A stretch of DNA of 50,787 nucleotides from Iphinoe sp. HA4291-MV1 (GCA_019359415.1 JAHHHH010000055.1:1-50787), one strand, 5' to 3'. Positions 35,029-44,233 are shown, counted from the first letter of the stretch. Notes: generated from the sequence alone by a model not told the origin. Program-made: numbers and translations.

Positions 35029-36180
35029 TTATTTGGAATATTTTTCTCTTAAATGAATAGCGATAGTGTTAGCTTCAGCGAAATTTCTACCCGTAGTTTC
35101 AATACATAAGCCAAGTCCTTTATCTGTCCATGTGAGAACAAATTCTATAATCCCATTAGGTTTGACTCGACGAATAGGATTTTTATGTTTTGGATTAAAT
35201 GGGAGGGAATTTATTACCTTCTTGACATATGGAGAACGACAAATTTTATCTGCAAAAGCTTGCAATTCATCTTTACCGTGGTCATCTCTCAGATTAATTT
35301 CTTTCTTTTTAGCTTCACTTGTATCTTGGGGAATTAGTGAGAGTAGAGTAGTTTCTTGCTTTGCAAATTCCAAGCGCGAACGTTCGTTAAATAAAACACC
35401 CATTTCTGAAAGAGTTATATAAGATATGTCATCTATCAATTCGTGAACTATGAGTGACCTTATATAATCTCCATCAAGAAGTTGGTTAATTTCTGATTTC
35501 GTAATTTTTTCTGAAAGAATTTCTTCAATTTCTGCTTTCGGTACTGTTTGTTCAGTCTCTAAAAACTCAAATAATGGGTAGTGATTCAACCAAAAACCAA
35601 GGTCGAGAGCAACAGGCTGTGGTGGTAGTTCAATTACTTCAGAAAATTTTTCAAACAAGTAATAAACTGGAATTCCTAAAGCTTGTCCAATCATCCCAGC
35701 AAATGATATTTGTGCCTTGTAGCCACCCGTAGCATTAATCGCAATCTGTTCAGAAGAAAATTTTCTAGCTTCAGTACTGATTTCGCGGACAAGACTTTTT
35801 AGACCTTCTTGCTTAAATGATTTTACATCATCGTCTCGTAGTCCTTGCAGTACATGACATATAACGTTTTTAAACTGTAATGGATTACGGTAATTATTAT
35901 AATACAATTTCAATATTTCACCAGTTTGTTTACCATCTTCTGTATCAGAAACCAAAAATATCAATCTTTCAAAGGAAGATAAAAATCCTTTTTCACATAT
36001 TCTGGCAATAGAATTAATTTCTGCACCACATATACGATGAGTATTTACTTTCTCTAAAAGTAGTAACGTTAGCTTCTGCCAGTTTTTTTCTTCAAAAGCT
36101 TGCTTGAGCGCCTCTTCATCAGTAAATTTCAAATTACTAAAAATGCTTGTGCCCACTGTACAAATCAGAGTATTTCTCAT
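35029..36180 (-). CDS. CARF-domain CRISPR effector (APE2256-like), non-HEPN C-terminus
   Basis: A 383-residue protein from ATG 36180 (MRNTLICTVGTSIFSNL); the frame upstream to 36231 is not family-like. Residues 1-200 form a CARF Rossmann domain (CTVGTSIF, LIFLVSDTEDGKQTGE, AINATGGYKAQISFAGMIGQA) of the TIGR02619/APE2256 type, which binds the cyclic oligoadenylate made by Cas10. A winged-helix-like part follows (EIEEILSEKITKSEINQLL). The last 95 residues contain GIIEFVLTWTDKGLGLCIET and TTGRNFAEANTIAIHL, with no R-x4-6-H. The size and layout recall CARF-RelE mRNA interferases (Cami1). This is inference. Confidence 0.8.
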   Translation of the reverse strand: MRNTLICTVGTSIFSNLKFTDEEALKQAFEEKNWQKLTLLLLEKVNTHRICGAEINSIARICEKGFLSSFERLIFLVSDTEDGKQTGEILKLYYNNYRNPLQFKNVICHVLQGLRDDDVKSFKQEGLKSLVREISTEARKFSSEQIAINATGGYKAQISFAGMIGQALGIPVYYLFEKFSEVIELPPQPVALDLGFWLNHYPLFEFLETEQTVPKAEIEEILSEKITKSEINQLLDGDYIRSLIVHELIDDISYITLSEMGVLFNERSRLEFAKQETTLLSLIPQDTSEAKKKEINLRDDHGKDELQAFADKICRSPYVKKVINSLPFNPKHKNPIRRVKPNGIIEFVLTWTDKGLGLCIETTGRNFAEANTIAIHLREKYSK

Positions 36181-36241
36181 AATGGTATTCCGGAAAATCC
36201 AAAAGTAATTTTTATCTGGTTCTGAAAGCAATATCCTATTA

Positions 36242-36652
36242 TCATGCTACACCGTCGCGCTTGTATTTCAAATGACGCGCACCATAACCTAAATAACGAC
36301 GAATCAATTCTAGCCAAATCGGTTTAAAGTCGGTTTGGGTACACTCAGCAATTATTTGAGCGGTTTTCTTGATATTGCCATCAATATCTTCAATAATTTT
36401 TTCAGCCAGTGATTCTTTACCTCTTCCCCATTTTTTATCCCTACCTACTTGATAACGAATGAAGTTTTTAATTACTTCTGCGCTTTCAGTCGTATCAGAG
36501 ACACGTACCAAGTTACGAAATTGAGATTCTTCTAAGTCTCCATATTTTGCTTTGTCTAAAGCTTCCTGAATCCATATAACTAGCTCATCCTCAACGTGAC
36601 GAATTTCTTTTTGAATTTGTAACTCTGTTTTTGATTCTATAGGTAAACTCAT
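36242..36652 (-). CDS. Cas11-like small subunit of the type III effector
   Basis: A 136-residue helical protein from ATG 36652, overlapping the csx10 stop by ATGA. FRNLVRVSDTTESAEVIKNF, IRYQVGRDKKWGR and RRYLGYGARHLKYK resemble the Csm2/Cmr5-type small subunits and related type III proteins that line the target strand. Identification relies on size, helical character and position between csx10 and the CARF gene. Confidence 0.65.
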   Translation of the reverse strand: MSLPIESKTELQIQKEIRHVEDELVIWIQEALDKAKYGDLEESQFRNLVRVSDTTESAEVIKNFIRYQVGRDKKWGRGKESLAEKIIEDIDGNIKKTAQIIAECTQTDFKPIWLELIRRYLGYGARHLKYKRDGVA

Positions 36653-38028
36653 ACCGCCTCCTCTCGCATGACACGATGAAATGGATTGCAAATTTGGATT
36701 TGACCGAAGCCTTCACAAGTGCGATCGCCTACTCCTTTCCATTCCAATTGCTTTAATTTATCCATCCATAAATCTCGTTGATTTGTACTAAATAAATAGA
36801 CAGCACCTCGATTTGTCACTAATTCTATATCTTTCATTAACCCCCAAGCTGCATTCCAGCCAGAACGATAGTTATAGCTACTGTAAGCTACTTCCAATTT
36901 CAGAAAATCCTCCTGTTCTTCTTTGCGAAGTTGTGAAAATTCATCATCTAATTCCACAGCTTGACATAGCATTTGTGGTGAAATCACTGTAGTGCGTCGC
37001 CAGTTTTCTGTGAGGATAGCATCGGCTTGCAGGTCAAGGGTAAAATAGGTACGTTCTAATAGATTTTTTTCTGGCTTACCAAAGACTGACCAAAGTTTCC
37101 AGCGTTCCTGAAGTTTATTTTGAAATTCAGCGATTCTCGCCTCAACATCTGCTGAAGCATCTTCAATTTCTGCTTTAATTTCAACTTTCCCCAAACCCCG
37201 CGAAGTTGCTCCACCTAAACGAAAGAGATGAAATTTTTGATTGATGAAATTTTCGAGAGACTTGGCTAATTTTGCGTCTTTAACTAGAACTGAACTTCGG
37301 TAAACTACAGGACGCCAGTTTTTAAAAACTGCTTGAGGATTTTCTAAAAATGACTCGTTGAAAACTTCAAGACTGTAGAGGATATCATCCTCAGATGTAG
37401 CGCGTCGGCGGTTAATTCCCACTCTTGTCAGGAAGCGAGTGCTAGTAGAATGACTGCGATATTTATATTTAATTTCACTATCGTTAATTTTCTTGTTAGT
37501 TTTGCTGTAGAAGCCACCAAAAGGTTCAACCCGCGCATCTGTTTTGTCTTCTAGAGATTTTGGATCGCTCGGATCGTAAGGAAAATTATATGCATCTGCG
37601 CAGAAGCGGTCAATCAGAGTATCAAAAACTCCGTTATATTTGGGTTTAAAACCTGGGTTTGTTTTAGAACTAACGGCTGTTGCGGGTAGAACCATGACTT
37701 CATCAGTCACAACCTCGGAAATTAAGTCTGGCTTCTTTTGAGTAAAATTAAACTCATCTGCCATTTTAGCTACGGCTGGATAAGCATTTTGGAAAATGGC
37801 AGGTTCATCACTTAAAAATAGTGCTTCAAAATCACCGCCACCCGTGGCTAAATTTTGTTCTGCTATCCGTGGTGTTTCCTGGTTGGAGAGTTGTAGAATT
37901 TGAGATGCGATCGCTCCTCGAATCACAGAACCGGGAATATGATCTTCAGCTTCACTCACAGAACCAGCTTTTTTAGCTGCGATCGCCAATGGAGACAAAG
38001 TTGTAATCTTCAATTTAATTAGCTTCAT
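36649..38028 (-). CDS. csx10: Type III-D CRISPR RAMP protein Csx10 (Cas5-like)
   Basis: A 459-residue protein with the Csx10 pattern. The N-terminus LIKLKITTLSPLAIAAKKAG is followed by HIPGSVIRGAIASQI, a glycine-containing GGGDFEALFLSDEPAIFQNAYP, and GGATSRGLGKVEIKAE in the middle. The C-terminal SGWNAAWGLMKDIELVTNRGAVYLF and GVGDRTCEGFGQI complete it. It is the Cas5-like subunit that caps the crRNA 5' handle and defines subtype III-D. A 123-bp gap holding a palindromic repeat (38078-38128) separates it from the upstream Cas7 gene. Confidence 0.88.
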   Translation of the reverse strand: MKLIKLKITTLSPLAIAAKKAGSVSEAEDHIPGSVIRGAIASQILQLSNQETPRIAEQNLATGGGDFEALFLSDEPAIFQNAYPAVAKMADEFNFTQKKPDLISEVVTDEVMVLPATAVSSKTNPGFKPKYNGVFDTLIDRFCADAYNFPYDPSDPKSLEDKTDARVEPFGGFYSKTNKKINDSEIKYKYRSHSTSTRFLTRVGINRRRATSEDDILYSLEVFNESFLENPQAVFKNWRPVVYRSSVLVKDAKLAKSLENFINQKFHLFRLGGATSRGLGKVEIKAEIEDASADVEARIAEFQNKLQERWKLWSVFGKPEKNLLERTYFTLDLQADAILTENWRRTTVISPQMLCQAVELDDEFSQLRKEEQEDFLKLEVAYSSYNYRSGWNAAWGLMKDIELVTNRGAVYLFSTNQRDLWMDKLKQLEWKGVGDRTCEGFGQIQICNPFHRVMREEAV

Positions 38029-38151
38029 GACTCATACAGCATTTCATTAATTTGTAACTGATTAAATCTGGCGAGACTCTGCGTTCCTACCCTGCGGGAA
38101 GGCGAAGCGCCTATGCGTGTTCCTCTGCGTTGAAAAAAATTACGAATGTAA

Positions 38152-38871
38152 CTAACACCTGTACTTAGCCTCCGGTAGTAGTTTCTCCCAGAGAGAATCA
38201 TCTTTTGGGAGTGTTTCGAGTTCTTTCCATCTCAACCAACCCAACCCAACAGATTTACTACCACCGAGGGCGTGGATATGTCGCAAGCCTGCTAAAATTA
38301 GTGGTCTGGCGTATTCGGGACAGTCTGGCAGTAGATGAATTTTCCCTGTAAATTCCAATTGACTATTAGCTGGGGAAGTCTCTAGAAAGTAGAGTTTTTT
38401 GTCTTCTGCTATGCGACGACGGCGGTTTATAGTGACACCAGGGCGTAGCACTTCTGGTAAATCCTCTGCTTCTAGATCACAAATCAAGTCATCGACTATA
38501 ATTCGTGATGGCAGTATGGGATTGCCAAATATCTGAGAAATTCGGCAGTGATGACCTTTGTAACCTGTAACTTGGTATGTTTCTCGAAACTGACTTTCGA
38601 CTTGTTCTTCTTTAGGACACAGTGTTTCCGCACCAGGTGATTCAAAAATTTGCCATCCTAATCCCCTAGCCAGCTTTTCGCATTCATGGCGCAGTCTCCC
38701 CTTGAGTTGCGAAGCAGGAATTATTAATTGTCTTCTCGCATTGCGGACAATGGGTTTATCTGCAAGAGAACCATCAGAACCACCTGCGCCGACACATAAC
38801 GCAGTATCAATCACTGCTGTTAAGGAAATTCTTGTGACTTGATTTTCAGGTAAACTCTGCAAGGAAATCAT
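38152..38871 (-). CDS. Type III CRISPR RAMP protein (Cas7-like), 239 residues
   Basis: A compact Cas7-family subunit: RISLTAVIDTALCVGAGGSDG with D33 and D38 before PIVRN, IIPASQLKGRLRHECEKL, CRISQIFGNPILPSRIIVDDL, RPGVTINRRRRIAEDKKLYF and the glycine loop LGGSKSVGLGW. It is the second gene of the operon and overlaps cas10 by ATGA (38868-38871). It is shorter than the other RAMPs here and could occupy one end of the backbone. Confidence 0.88.
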   Translation of the reverse strand: MISLQSLPENQVTRISLTAVIDTALCVGAGGSDGSLADKPIVRNARRQLIIPASQLKGRLRHECEKLARGLGWQIFESPGAETLCPKEEQVESQFRETYQVTGYKGHHCRISQIFGNPILPSRIIVDDLICDLEAEDLPEVLRPGVTINRRRRIAEDKKLYFLETSPANSQLEFTGKIHLLPDCPEYARPLILAGLRHIHALGGSKSVGLGWLRWKELETLPKDDSLWEKLLPEAKYRC

Positions 38872-41141
38872 GATTGCACCGTCTGTTGCTGTGATTCGGA
38901 ACGAGTTGATGGGTTCTGTGCTTTTTCAATGAATGGATATAAATCTACCAACTCTCGCCAGATAGTTTCGTAAGTAACTTTCTCCTCAGCATCTTCTTTG
39001 TCTTCTTTCAAAGACATCCAAGGTGCAAGATTACCATTATTCTTTGGATCTTTCGGCTGACACCATGCTTCTTCAAACTGTTTTTTGAGTAATTCCTGCG
39101 CTTGCTTGTCAGCCAATCGCACTCGGAAGTAGCGATAATTGAGTATCGCTGTCTGTTTACCCCGTTCTAGCAAGCTGCGGATTTGGTAGAGTTGGGACTT
39201 GGGAAACTCTGCTGCTTTTAGTGCTTTAGCAGTTTCCAAAAGTCCGCCCAATTCATGTAAGGTGTAAGGTGCAGCATATAGTTTGAGTTTTTGCTGTCCC
39301 AGTCCAGATTTGGTTAATCCTTGAGAACGGAATTCATTTATATTGGAAGAAATCATTGTGACAGCTTTCATGATCAAGAAATCTACCGTCCCGCCATGAT
39401 ATCCATCTTTTTTTAAGTTTTTTGCGTAGTTTTTGGCAGATTTTAATAGCTGAGTCGTGAGCTTTTCTGCATAGTAAATTGGTGTATCTTCAGCGGTAAT
39501 CAGCACTCCAGTGGACATACTTAATTGACATTGAGATGGTAGTGCTGATTGTGGATGGTAGCGATGATACAATAAGCAACGCTGTGGAATCTGGTAGTTT
39601 TCTAATTTAGCAAGCCTGCTTTCAAACTCTTCGCCGATGGTTTGAGCAATAGCTAGTGCTTTCTCTGCTGGAACAATCAGCATCACATCATCGCCGCCAA
39701 TAGTTAAAATCTCAAAGGGATGAATCCAGCAGCCATTACGATTTTCATTATCTTTATCAGTCAAATTCTTGAGTTGATGGGGGCGTAGATGTTGTACTAA
39801 TGCTTTATAAACTGACTGTTCAGTAGCGCTAAAAATATCTTTACTAAATTGCTGATATTCTTGTGGAGTTTTTATTTTCTGAATGTACCCACCCATATTA
39901 TTACCATCAGCATAAATATAGGCAACAAATCCGTTGGGTGTACTTGCATTGCCAATTTCTCTTACAGAACGTGCTTCTTCAGGCTTTGAAGGTTGAGTAT
40001 AATACTGATTGCCTAATCCATTTTCATCCAAAAACTTCTCAAATTTTTGCACCCAACTGGGAATATAGATTTGTTTAGGCTGCCAATCAAAACCAACTTT
40101 CTCGTACCAACCTTTAGGACTATCATCTCGTTTAGCAATTTGTCCTACAATGCGTTTGCGTGCTAATGCTTCTGAAAACCAAGGTGCATTAGGAAGTCCT
40201 TCAGCTTTCATTACCGCAGAACGTCTATCCCCCTCATCTCTAATTAAATAAGGATGTGTTTCAAACATTGGCGGATAACGACGACTAGGACGTTCGTCTG
40301 CAAAATCATTACCGCAGCGTCGTTGATTGAATAAAGAGGTTAACTCACCAACCAATTCGTTAAAACTTTTACGGTTTTTAAAAGCTTGTTCTGGTTCAGT
40401 TACATCAGGTTGGTCGAAATATGCTTGTATCAGTGGATGTTTTTGATTCTCGATATACTTATCCAACCAGAAAGTTTTGTCAATCTGATGTGGTAGCAAG
40501 CCAAACCTGATTTCTAATAGCTTATATTTAGCACCAACTGCACAGGAATTAGCTGTTAAAGTTTCTTCTGTGTAACGTTTTTCAATAGCATTAGCAAAAT
40601 CATCAACAAAAGCAGTCGGACAAAAAGCTAGAATATTACCACCAGTAGAATAGATAATGAGTTCTGGAATTAAGGCACGTTCTAATTCGGGAAAGTGTTT
40701 TTTCAGCCATAAAGATATTGAAATTGACTTCGGTACATCTTTTTCATATTTACCAAAGAAAGCAGGTAAGTCAACTAAGTTAATTCTATCAAGTAGTGCA
40801 GAAGCACCTCGAATGTCTGGAAGTTTCGCCGCTTCAAAAACATACTGTTTAATCTTAGTCGCACCACCATAAACTAAGCCAATGCGGGTAGTCTGATTCC
40901 ATAATTCAGAATACTTACTCTTTAATTCATCTAGAGTTGCCGGAAAATAATCTTTATCAATTCCTTGTAGTTTTTGAACTTGTTCGACAAGGGGACGCAC
41001 TTCTTCTGGAACATCTTTCCCATCATTTATCGCCTGTCGCATTTGCTTTAAAATAGCTATATCAAACTTGGGTTCTCGCTCGTCTCCCCAAGCCAAACAC
41101 CAGCTAATTGCCGTTATGATGCTGTGTTGAGAATTTGTCAT
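38868..41141 (-). CDS. cas10: Cas10 (Cmr2/Csm1-like) with active-type Palm and no visible HD domain
   Basis: A 757-residue large subunit, first gene of the operon. A Palm cyclase site GGDD (residues 482-485, in ILTIGGDDVMLIVP) should make cyclic oligoadenylates on target binding. YIYADGNNMGGYI is the other Palm-like motif. The N-terminal 100 residues have no H-D pair, so the single-stranded DNase domain seems absent. CDS features of type III-D/B Cas10 include LVYGGATKIKQYVFEAAKLPDIRGASAL-type sequence near residue 100. The long upstream region 41142-41370 has no gene and probably holds the promoter. Confidence 0.92.
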   Translation of the reverse strand: MTNSQHSIITAISWCLAWGDEREPKFDIAILKQMRQAINDGKDVPEEVRPLVEQVQKLQGIDKDYFPATLDELKSKYSELWNQTTRIGLVYGGATKIKQYVFEAAKLPDIRGASALLDRINLVDLPAFFGKYEKDVPKSISISLWLKKHFPELERALIPELIIYSTGGNILAFCPTAFVDDFANAIEKRYTEETLTANSCAVGAKYKLLEIRFGLLPHQIDKTFWLDKYIENQKHPLIQAYFDQPDVTEPEQAFKNRKSFNELVGELTSLFNQRRCGNDFADERPSRRYPPMFETHPYLIRDEGDRRSAVMKAEGLPNAPWFSEALARKRIVGQIAKRDDSPKGWYEKVGFDWQPKQIYIPSWVQKFEKFLDENGLGNQYYTQPSKPEEARSVREIGNASTPNGFVAYIYADGNNMGGYIQKIKTPQEYQQFSKDIFSATEQSVYKALVQHLRPHQLKNLTDKDNENRNGCWIHPFEILTIGGDDVMLIVPAEKALAIAQTIGEEFESRLAKLENYQIPQRCLLYHRYHPQSALPSQCQLSMSTGVLITAEDTPIYYAEKLTTQLLKSAKNYAKNLKKDGYHGGTVDFLIMKAVTMISSNINEFRSQGLTKSGLGQQKLKLYAAPYTLHELGGLLETAKALKAAEFPKSQLYQIRSLLERGKQTAILNYRYFRVRLADKQAQELLKKQFEEAWCQPKDPKNNGNLAPWMSLKEDKEDAEEKVTYETIWRELVDLYPFIEKAQNPSTRSESQQQTVQS

Positions 41142-41370
41142 AATTTACTCTTTAAAAATTTCAGCTATTTCAGTTGAGACATAATACGGGCGTGAGTACA
41201 CTCATAATTCCAAGTAACTTTTTATCGACTGCTATTATGTCATACTGGTGGAATAGGCGTTTTCCACCAGCAGAAAATCCGCTTAGAGTGTTATTCGGCT
41301 TTAGTCTCACTCAGATAATTATTAACAAGTTTTGACTTCAACTAAATCAAAACCCTCTCCTGGAAATCTG

Positions 41371-41790
41371 TCATAACTTTAACCCGGCTTTCCATTTCCA
41401 CTCCAAGCCAAGGCGTTTGCAAACTAGAGCAAAGTCTAGATTCAACTCTAGATTCTTGGATAAAGCTTCAATTAAGCGTGTCAAAACATTCTCAGTTGAT
41501 TTTGCAACTGAGTTAACAGCATAAATCTTATTCATTGAGGAATCCTGGTTTGAGGTGAGGGATTCCTGATTTTGAGGTAGCACTTGTATCGACGCGACTG
41601 GTGGCAAGATAATAAATTCTATGCTTTTAGTCTGCGCTGCTTGTGGAATTTTTGGTATGGTTACCCACTTGAATGACTGTCCGCTCACTTGGAAAAAAGC
41701 GTTGCTCTGATTCTTACAATCTAACGCTAGCCAGGAATTTGGTCTTGTTGAGTGTTTTCCTGGAGTGTTTCCGTAAAAATATACCGTCAT
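41371..41790 (-). CDS. Unrecognised small protein upstream of cas10
   Basis: A 139-residue frame: a beta-rich first half (MTVYFYGNTPGKHSTRPNSW, FIILPPVASIQVLP), a Ser/Asn/Gln-rich linker and a helical end (TRLIEALSKNLELNLDFALV, CKRLGLEWKWK). It is in the same orientation as cas10, 229 bp upstream of it, and follows the 42-kb CRISPR remnant. No family is recognised. It may be an accessory protein of the locus or independent. Confidence 0.5.
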   Translation of the reverse strand: MTVYFYGNTPGKHSTRPNSWLALDCKNQSNAFFQVSGQSFKWVTIPKIPQAAQTKSIEFIILPPVASIQVLPQNQESLTSNQDSSMNKIYAVNSVAKSTENVLTRLIEALSKNLELNLDFALVCKRLGLEWKWKAGLKL

Positions 41791-42077
41791 TGGCTTTCCT
41801 TATTTCTAAAATCGCTAGTCTCACGTATGCTGAATAGTTGCGTCAATTTACTGATTTCATCCGTCTGGCATTTCCATGTCTTTTTCCTTTGAACATTAAT
41901 TTAGATTGTAATAGACAAATTCTGGTTTGTCCGTAATTTATCGTAAGTTTATATACTATGCTTAGAGATTAATCTCAGTATTGAGCAAGTATACTAATCA
42001 GCTTCTTTACAATACTTTTAGCTAGAAGTTGTATCTTGATTCTTAATAAGATAAGCTTTAAAGTGAGAATAGTAGAC

Positions 42078-42182
42078 TACAATTCAGTAACTTCCTCGCA
42101 AGGGGATTGAAACTCGCTGATTCATGTATTATGAATTGTTGAGTCAATTTTCAATACTTCCCCGCAAGGGGACTCAAAAACC
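42078..42182 (-). CRISPR. Two diverged CRISPR repeats with one spacer
   Basis: On the minus strand the blocks GTTTCAATCCCCTTGCGAGG (from 42114 down) and GTTTTTGAGTCCCCTTGCGG (from 42182 down) align over about 37 nt, sharing AAGT and several later bases. They are spaced 68-69 nt apart, leaving a spacer of about 32 nt. Their core is the same as the remnant at 28.4-28.6 kb, in the opposite orientation. The remainder of 41791-42347 shows no gene. Confidence 0.6.
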
Positions 42183-42347
42183 AACGCTGTATCTAATACC
42201 GATGACAAGTACCGTACCAAGTGAGGCGCGATCGCTATTTTACTTAACAGGTGATTTACAAGCGATTACCACTAAAATCATTTTGGAGAGGCTTAGCCTC
42301 TCCAAGAGATTCCCAGGTAAAATGTGAAAACGAAAAAGATTTATCAA

Positions 42348-42890
42348 TCACGCAGAAACCAAACGTCGCAAAGATTCAGAACGACGTTTCGCCGTTCCAT
42401 TATTTGGCTGAATTTTCAAAGCATCTTCATAAGTTTGCAAAGCTTGAGCATTTAATTTTTTCCGCTCGTATGCATGACCAAGATTATTCAGCCCTACCAC
42501 ATAATCGGGTTTTAATTTGAGGGCTTCTTTATACTGACGAATGGCTATGTCATACTGTTCTTGAGCAAAATAAGCATAGCCCAATCCATTGTAAATATAG
42601 GCTAGACCTTCTTCTATTTCCTTGCCATCTTTTCTTTCCTCTTCAGCAGCTTTGATAGCTTTTTGAAAGAGAGTTATCGCCTGAGAAAATAGTTTTTTCT
42701 CAGAATAAATACTGCCTAACTCGTAATATTCTTGAGTTGTACCATTTTCTTTTGTCAGCTTTTTTCGCAACTTCGACATAGAGCTTTCCACTCTACGAGT
42801 TTTGAAGATCTGGCGAAAAATAGCGACAACTGCTATTAAAAGCAGACCGACTAAAATTGACAGATAAATAATTGCTAGATTGCTATCCAT
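42348..42890 (-). CDS. Membrane-anchored TPR protein
   Basis: A 180-residue protein: one N-terminal TM helix (about 6-26, IYLSILVGLLLIAVVAIF), a basic coil, then about three TPR motifs (TTQEYYELGSIYSEKKLFSQ, YNGLGYAYFAQEQYDIAIRQ, LNNLGHAYERKKLNAQALQT). Related cyanobacterial proteins resemble Ycf37 and act in assembly of photosynthetic complexes. That role is a possibility here, not shown by sequence. Confidence 0.85.
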   Translation of the reverse strand: MDSNLAIIYLSILVGLLLIAVVAIFRQIFKTRRVESSMSKLRKKLTKENGTTQEYYELGSIYSEKKLFSQAITLFQKAIKAAEEERKDGKEIEEGLAYIYNGLGYAYFAQEQYDIAIRQYKEALKLKPDYVVGLNNLGHAYERKKLNAQALQTYEDALKIQPNNGTAKRRSESLRRLVSA

Positions 42891-43006
42891 TGTCTTTAGT
42901 AAAAGTTTCTTCTTATCTATATATCAGCTGAGAGGGAACAATGAAAATTATGAATTAATAATTATAAAAAACTTAATTTATCATTCATAACTTAGAAGTT
43001 CCTAAT

Positions 43007-43828
43007 TTAGCGTAATCCCCAATATGTAGCGCGTTGCTTAAGCCAACCAGAATTAATATAACGGGCAATGGCTTCGTTAATCCGCCTTCGTAATTCATCG
43101 TACTGCAATCCCTTGGGCATAACCACAGATAACGGTTGGGTTGATAGCTTGGTTGGCAGTAGCTGATACTGAGGATACTGTTGCACCCAACCGCTAAGAA
43201 CGCTAGCATCTGCGGCAAAGGCATCTGCTGCATTGTTTTCTAGCAGCGCGAAGGCTGCTTGATAAGAATCTACTCCCACTAACTCGGCATTTGGTAAATA
43301 ATAGCGCACGTCGGCAATGGTACTGGAATTTTTGAGGACGGTAATTTTCCGTTTTGCCAAATCGCTCAACTGTTGCAATAAAGTATCTTTTGTAACTAAT
43401 ACAGTGCCATCAAAGTAGTAAGGAACACTGAAGCTTACCAAGCGAGAACGTGAGGCAGTTGCTGTGACTCTTGCGATCGCGATATCAACTTTATTATCTA
43501 AAACTGCAGATAAGCGATCGCGATTGGCAACGGGTTGTAATTTCACCGCATCTGCTTTGCCTAGTAAGTCTACTGCCAATGCCTTTGCTAAATCGATTTC
43601 TAAGCCTTGTAAATTGCCGTTTACATCTCTAAATCCTAACGGACGCAAGTTATCTTTGACGGCTATTTTTATGTAGCCCCGCCGTTGAATTTCGGGCATT
43701 TCTGCGGCAGATACTGATAATTGTGTATCTGCTATGACAAAAGAAAAAGTCAAGAGGAACAAAATGGTAGCGGATATGAGCAGATGTAACGGACAAGCTG
43801 CTTTCCATCTGTTACATCCGTTATCCAT
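43007..43828 (-). CDS. Periplasmic amino-acid-type ABC substrate-binding protein (SBP_bac_3)
   Basis: A 273-residue protein with a hydrophobic signal peptide (about 12-40, ISATILFLLTFSFVIADT). The family-3 binding-protein features are IKIAVKDNLRPLGFRDVNGN, LQGLEIDLAKALAVDLLG, RDRLSAVLDNKVDIAIARVTAT, FSVPYYFDGTVLV and ADAFAADASVLSGW. It probably binds a polar amino acid for an ABC importer encoded elsewhere. It is a monocistronic minus-strand gene 26 bp before rplT's stop. Confidence 0.9.
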   Translation of the reverse strand: MDNGCNRWKAACPLHLLISATILFLLTFSFVIADTQLSVSAAEMPEIQRRGYIKIAVKDNLRPLGFRDVNGNLQGLEIDLAKALAVDLLGKADAVKLQPVANRDRLSAVLDNKVDIAIARVTATASRSRLVSFSVPYYFDGTVLVTKDTLLQQLSDLAKRKITVLKNSSTIADVRYYLPNAELVGVDSYQAAFALLENNAADAFAADASVLSGWVQQYPQYQLLPTKLSTQPLSVVMPKGLQYDELRRRINEAIARYINSGWLKQRATYWGLR

Positions 43829-43854
43829 TTGTTTTCACCTTTATTTTTCCACCT

Positions 43855-44211
43855 TTATCCTTGAGATTGGCTTGCCAATTCAGCGACTTTGCTAAAGCTT
43901 GCTGGATCGAGGACTGCCAATTGTGCCAACATTTTGCGGTTGAGTTGGACATCGACTTTTTTCAAATTCCCTATCAACTGGCTGTAACTCAAGCCATGTT
44001 GTCGTGCAGCAGCGTTGATGCGGGTGATCCAGAGGCGGCGGAAATCGCGTTTACGTTTTTTGCGATCGCGATAGGCATTCCGCAACGCCTTCATGACTCT
44101 TTGATTTGCGGTTCTAAACAAAGTTGAGTGGGAACCGCGAAAACCTTTCGCTAGCTTGAGAATTTTTTTGCGGCGTTTGCGAGCAACATTACCGCGTTTT
44201 ACCCGTGTCAT
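43855..44211 (-). CDS. rplT: Ribosomal protein bL20
   Basis: A 118-residue basic protein beginning [20 protein letters not shown], with [20 protein letters not shown] and [21 protein letters not shown], all typical of L20, an early 50S assembly protein. Length is normal. It follows rpmI by 22 bp. L20 represses its own operon in other bacteria through a leader or intergenic RNA structure, which could apply here. Confidence 0.98.
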   Translation of the reverse strand: MTRVKRGNVARKRRKKILKLAKGFRGSHSTLFRTANQRVMKALRNAYRDRKKRKRDFRRLWITRINAAARQHGLSYSQLIGNLKKVDVQLNRKMLAQLAVLDPASFSKVAELASQSQG

Positions 44212-44233
44212 ATCGTCTTAGTTCCTTAACAAA

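Noticed and set aside
43464-43676. Plus-strand frames inside the binding-protein and rplT genes
   Set aside because: They are antisense shadows of well-supported genes.
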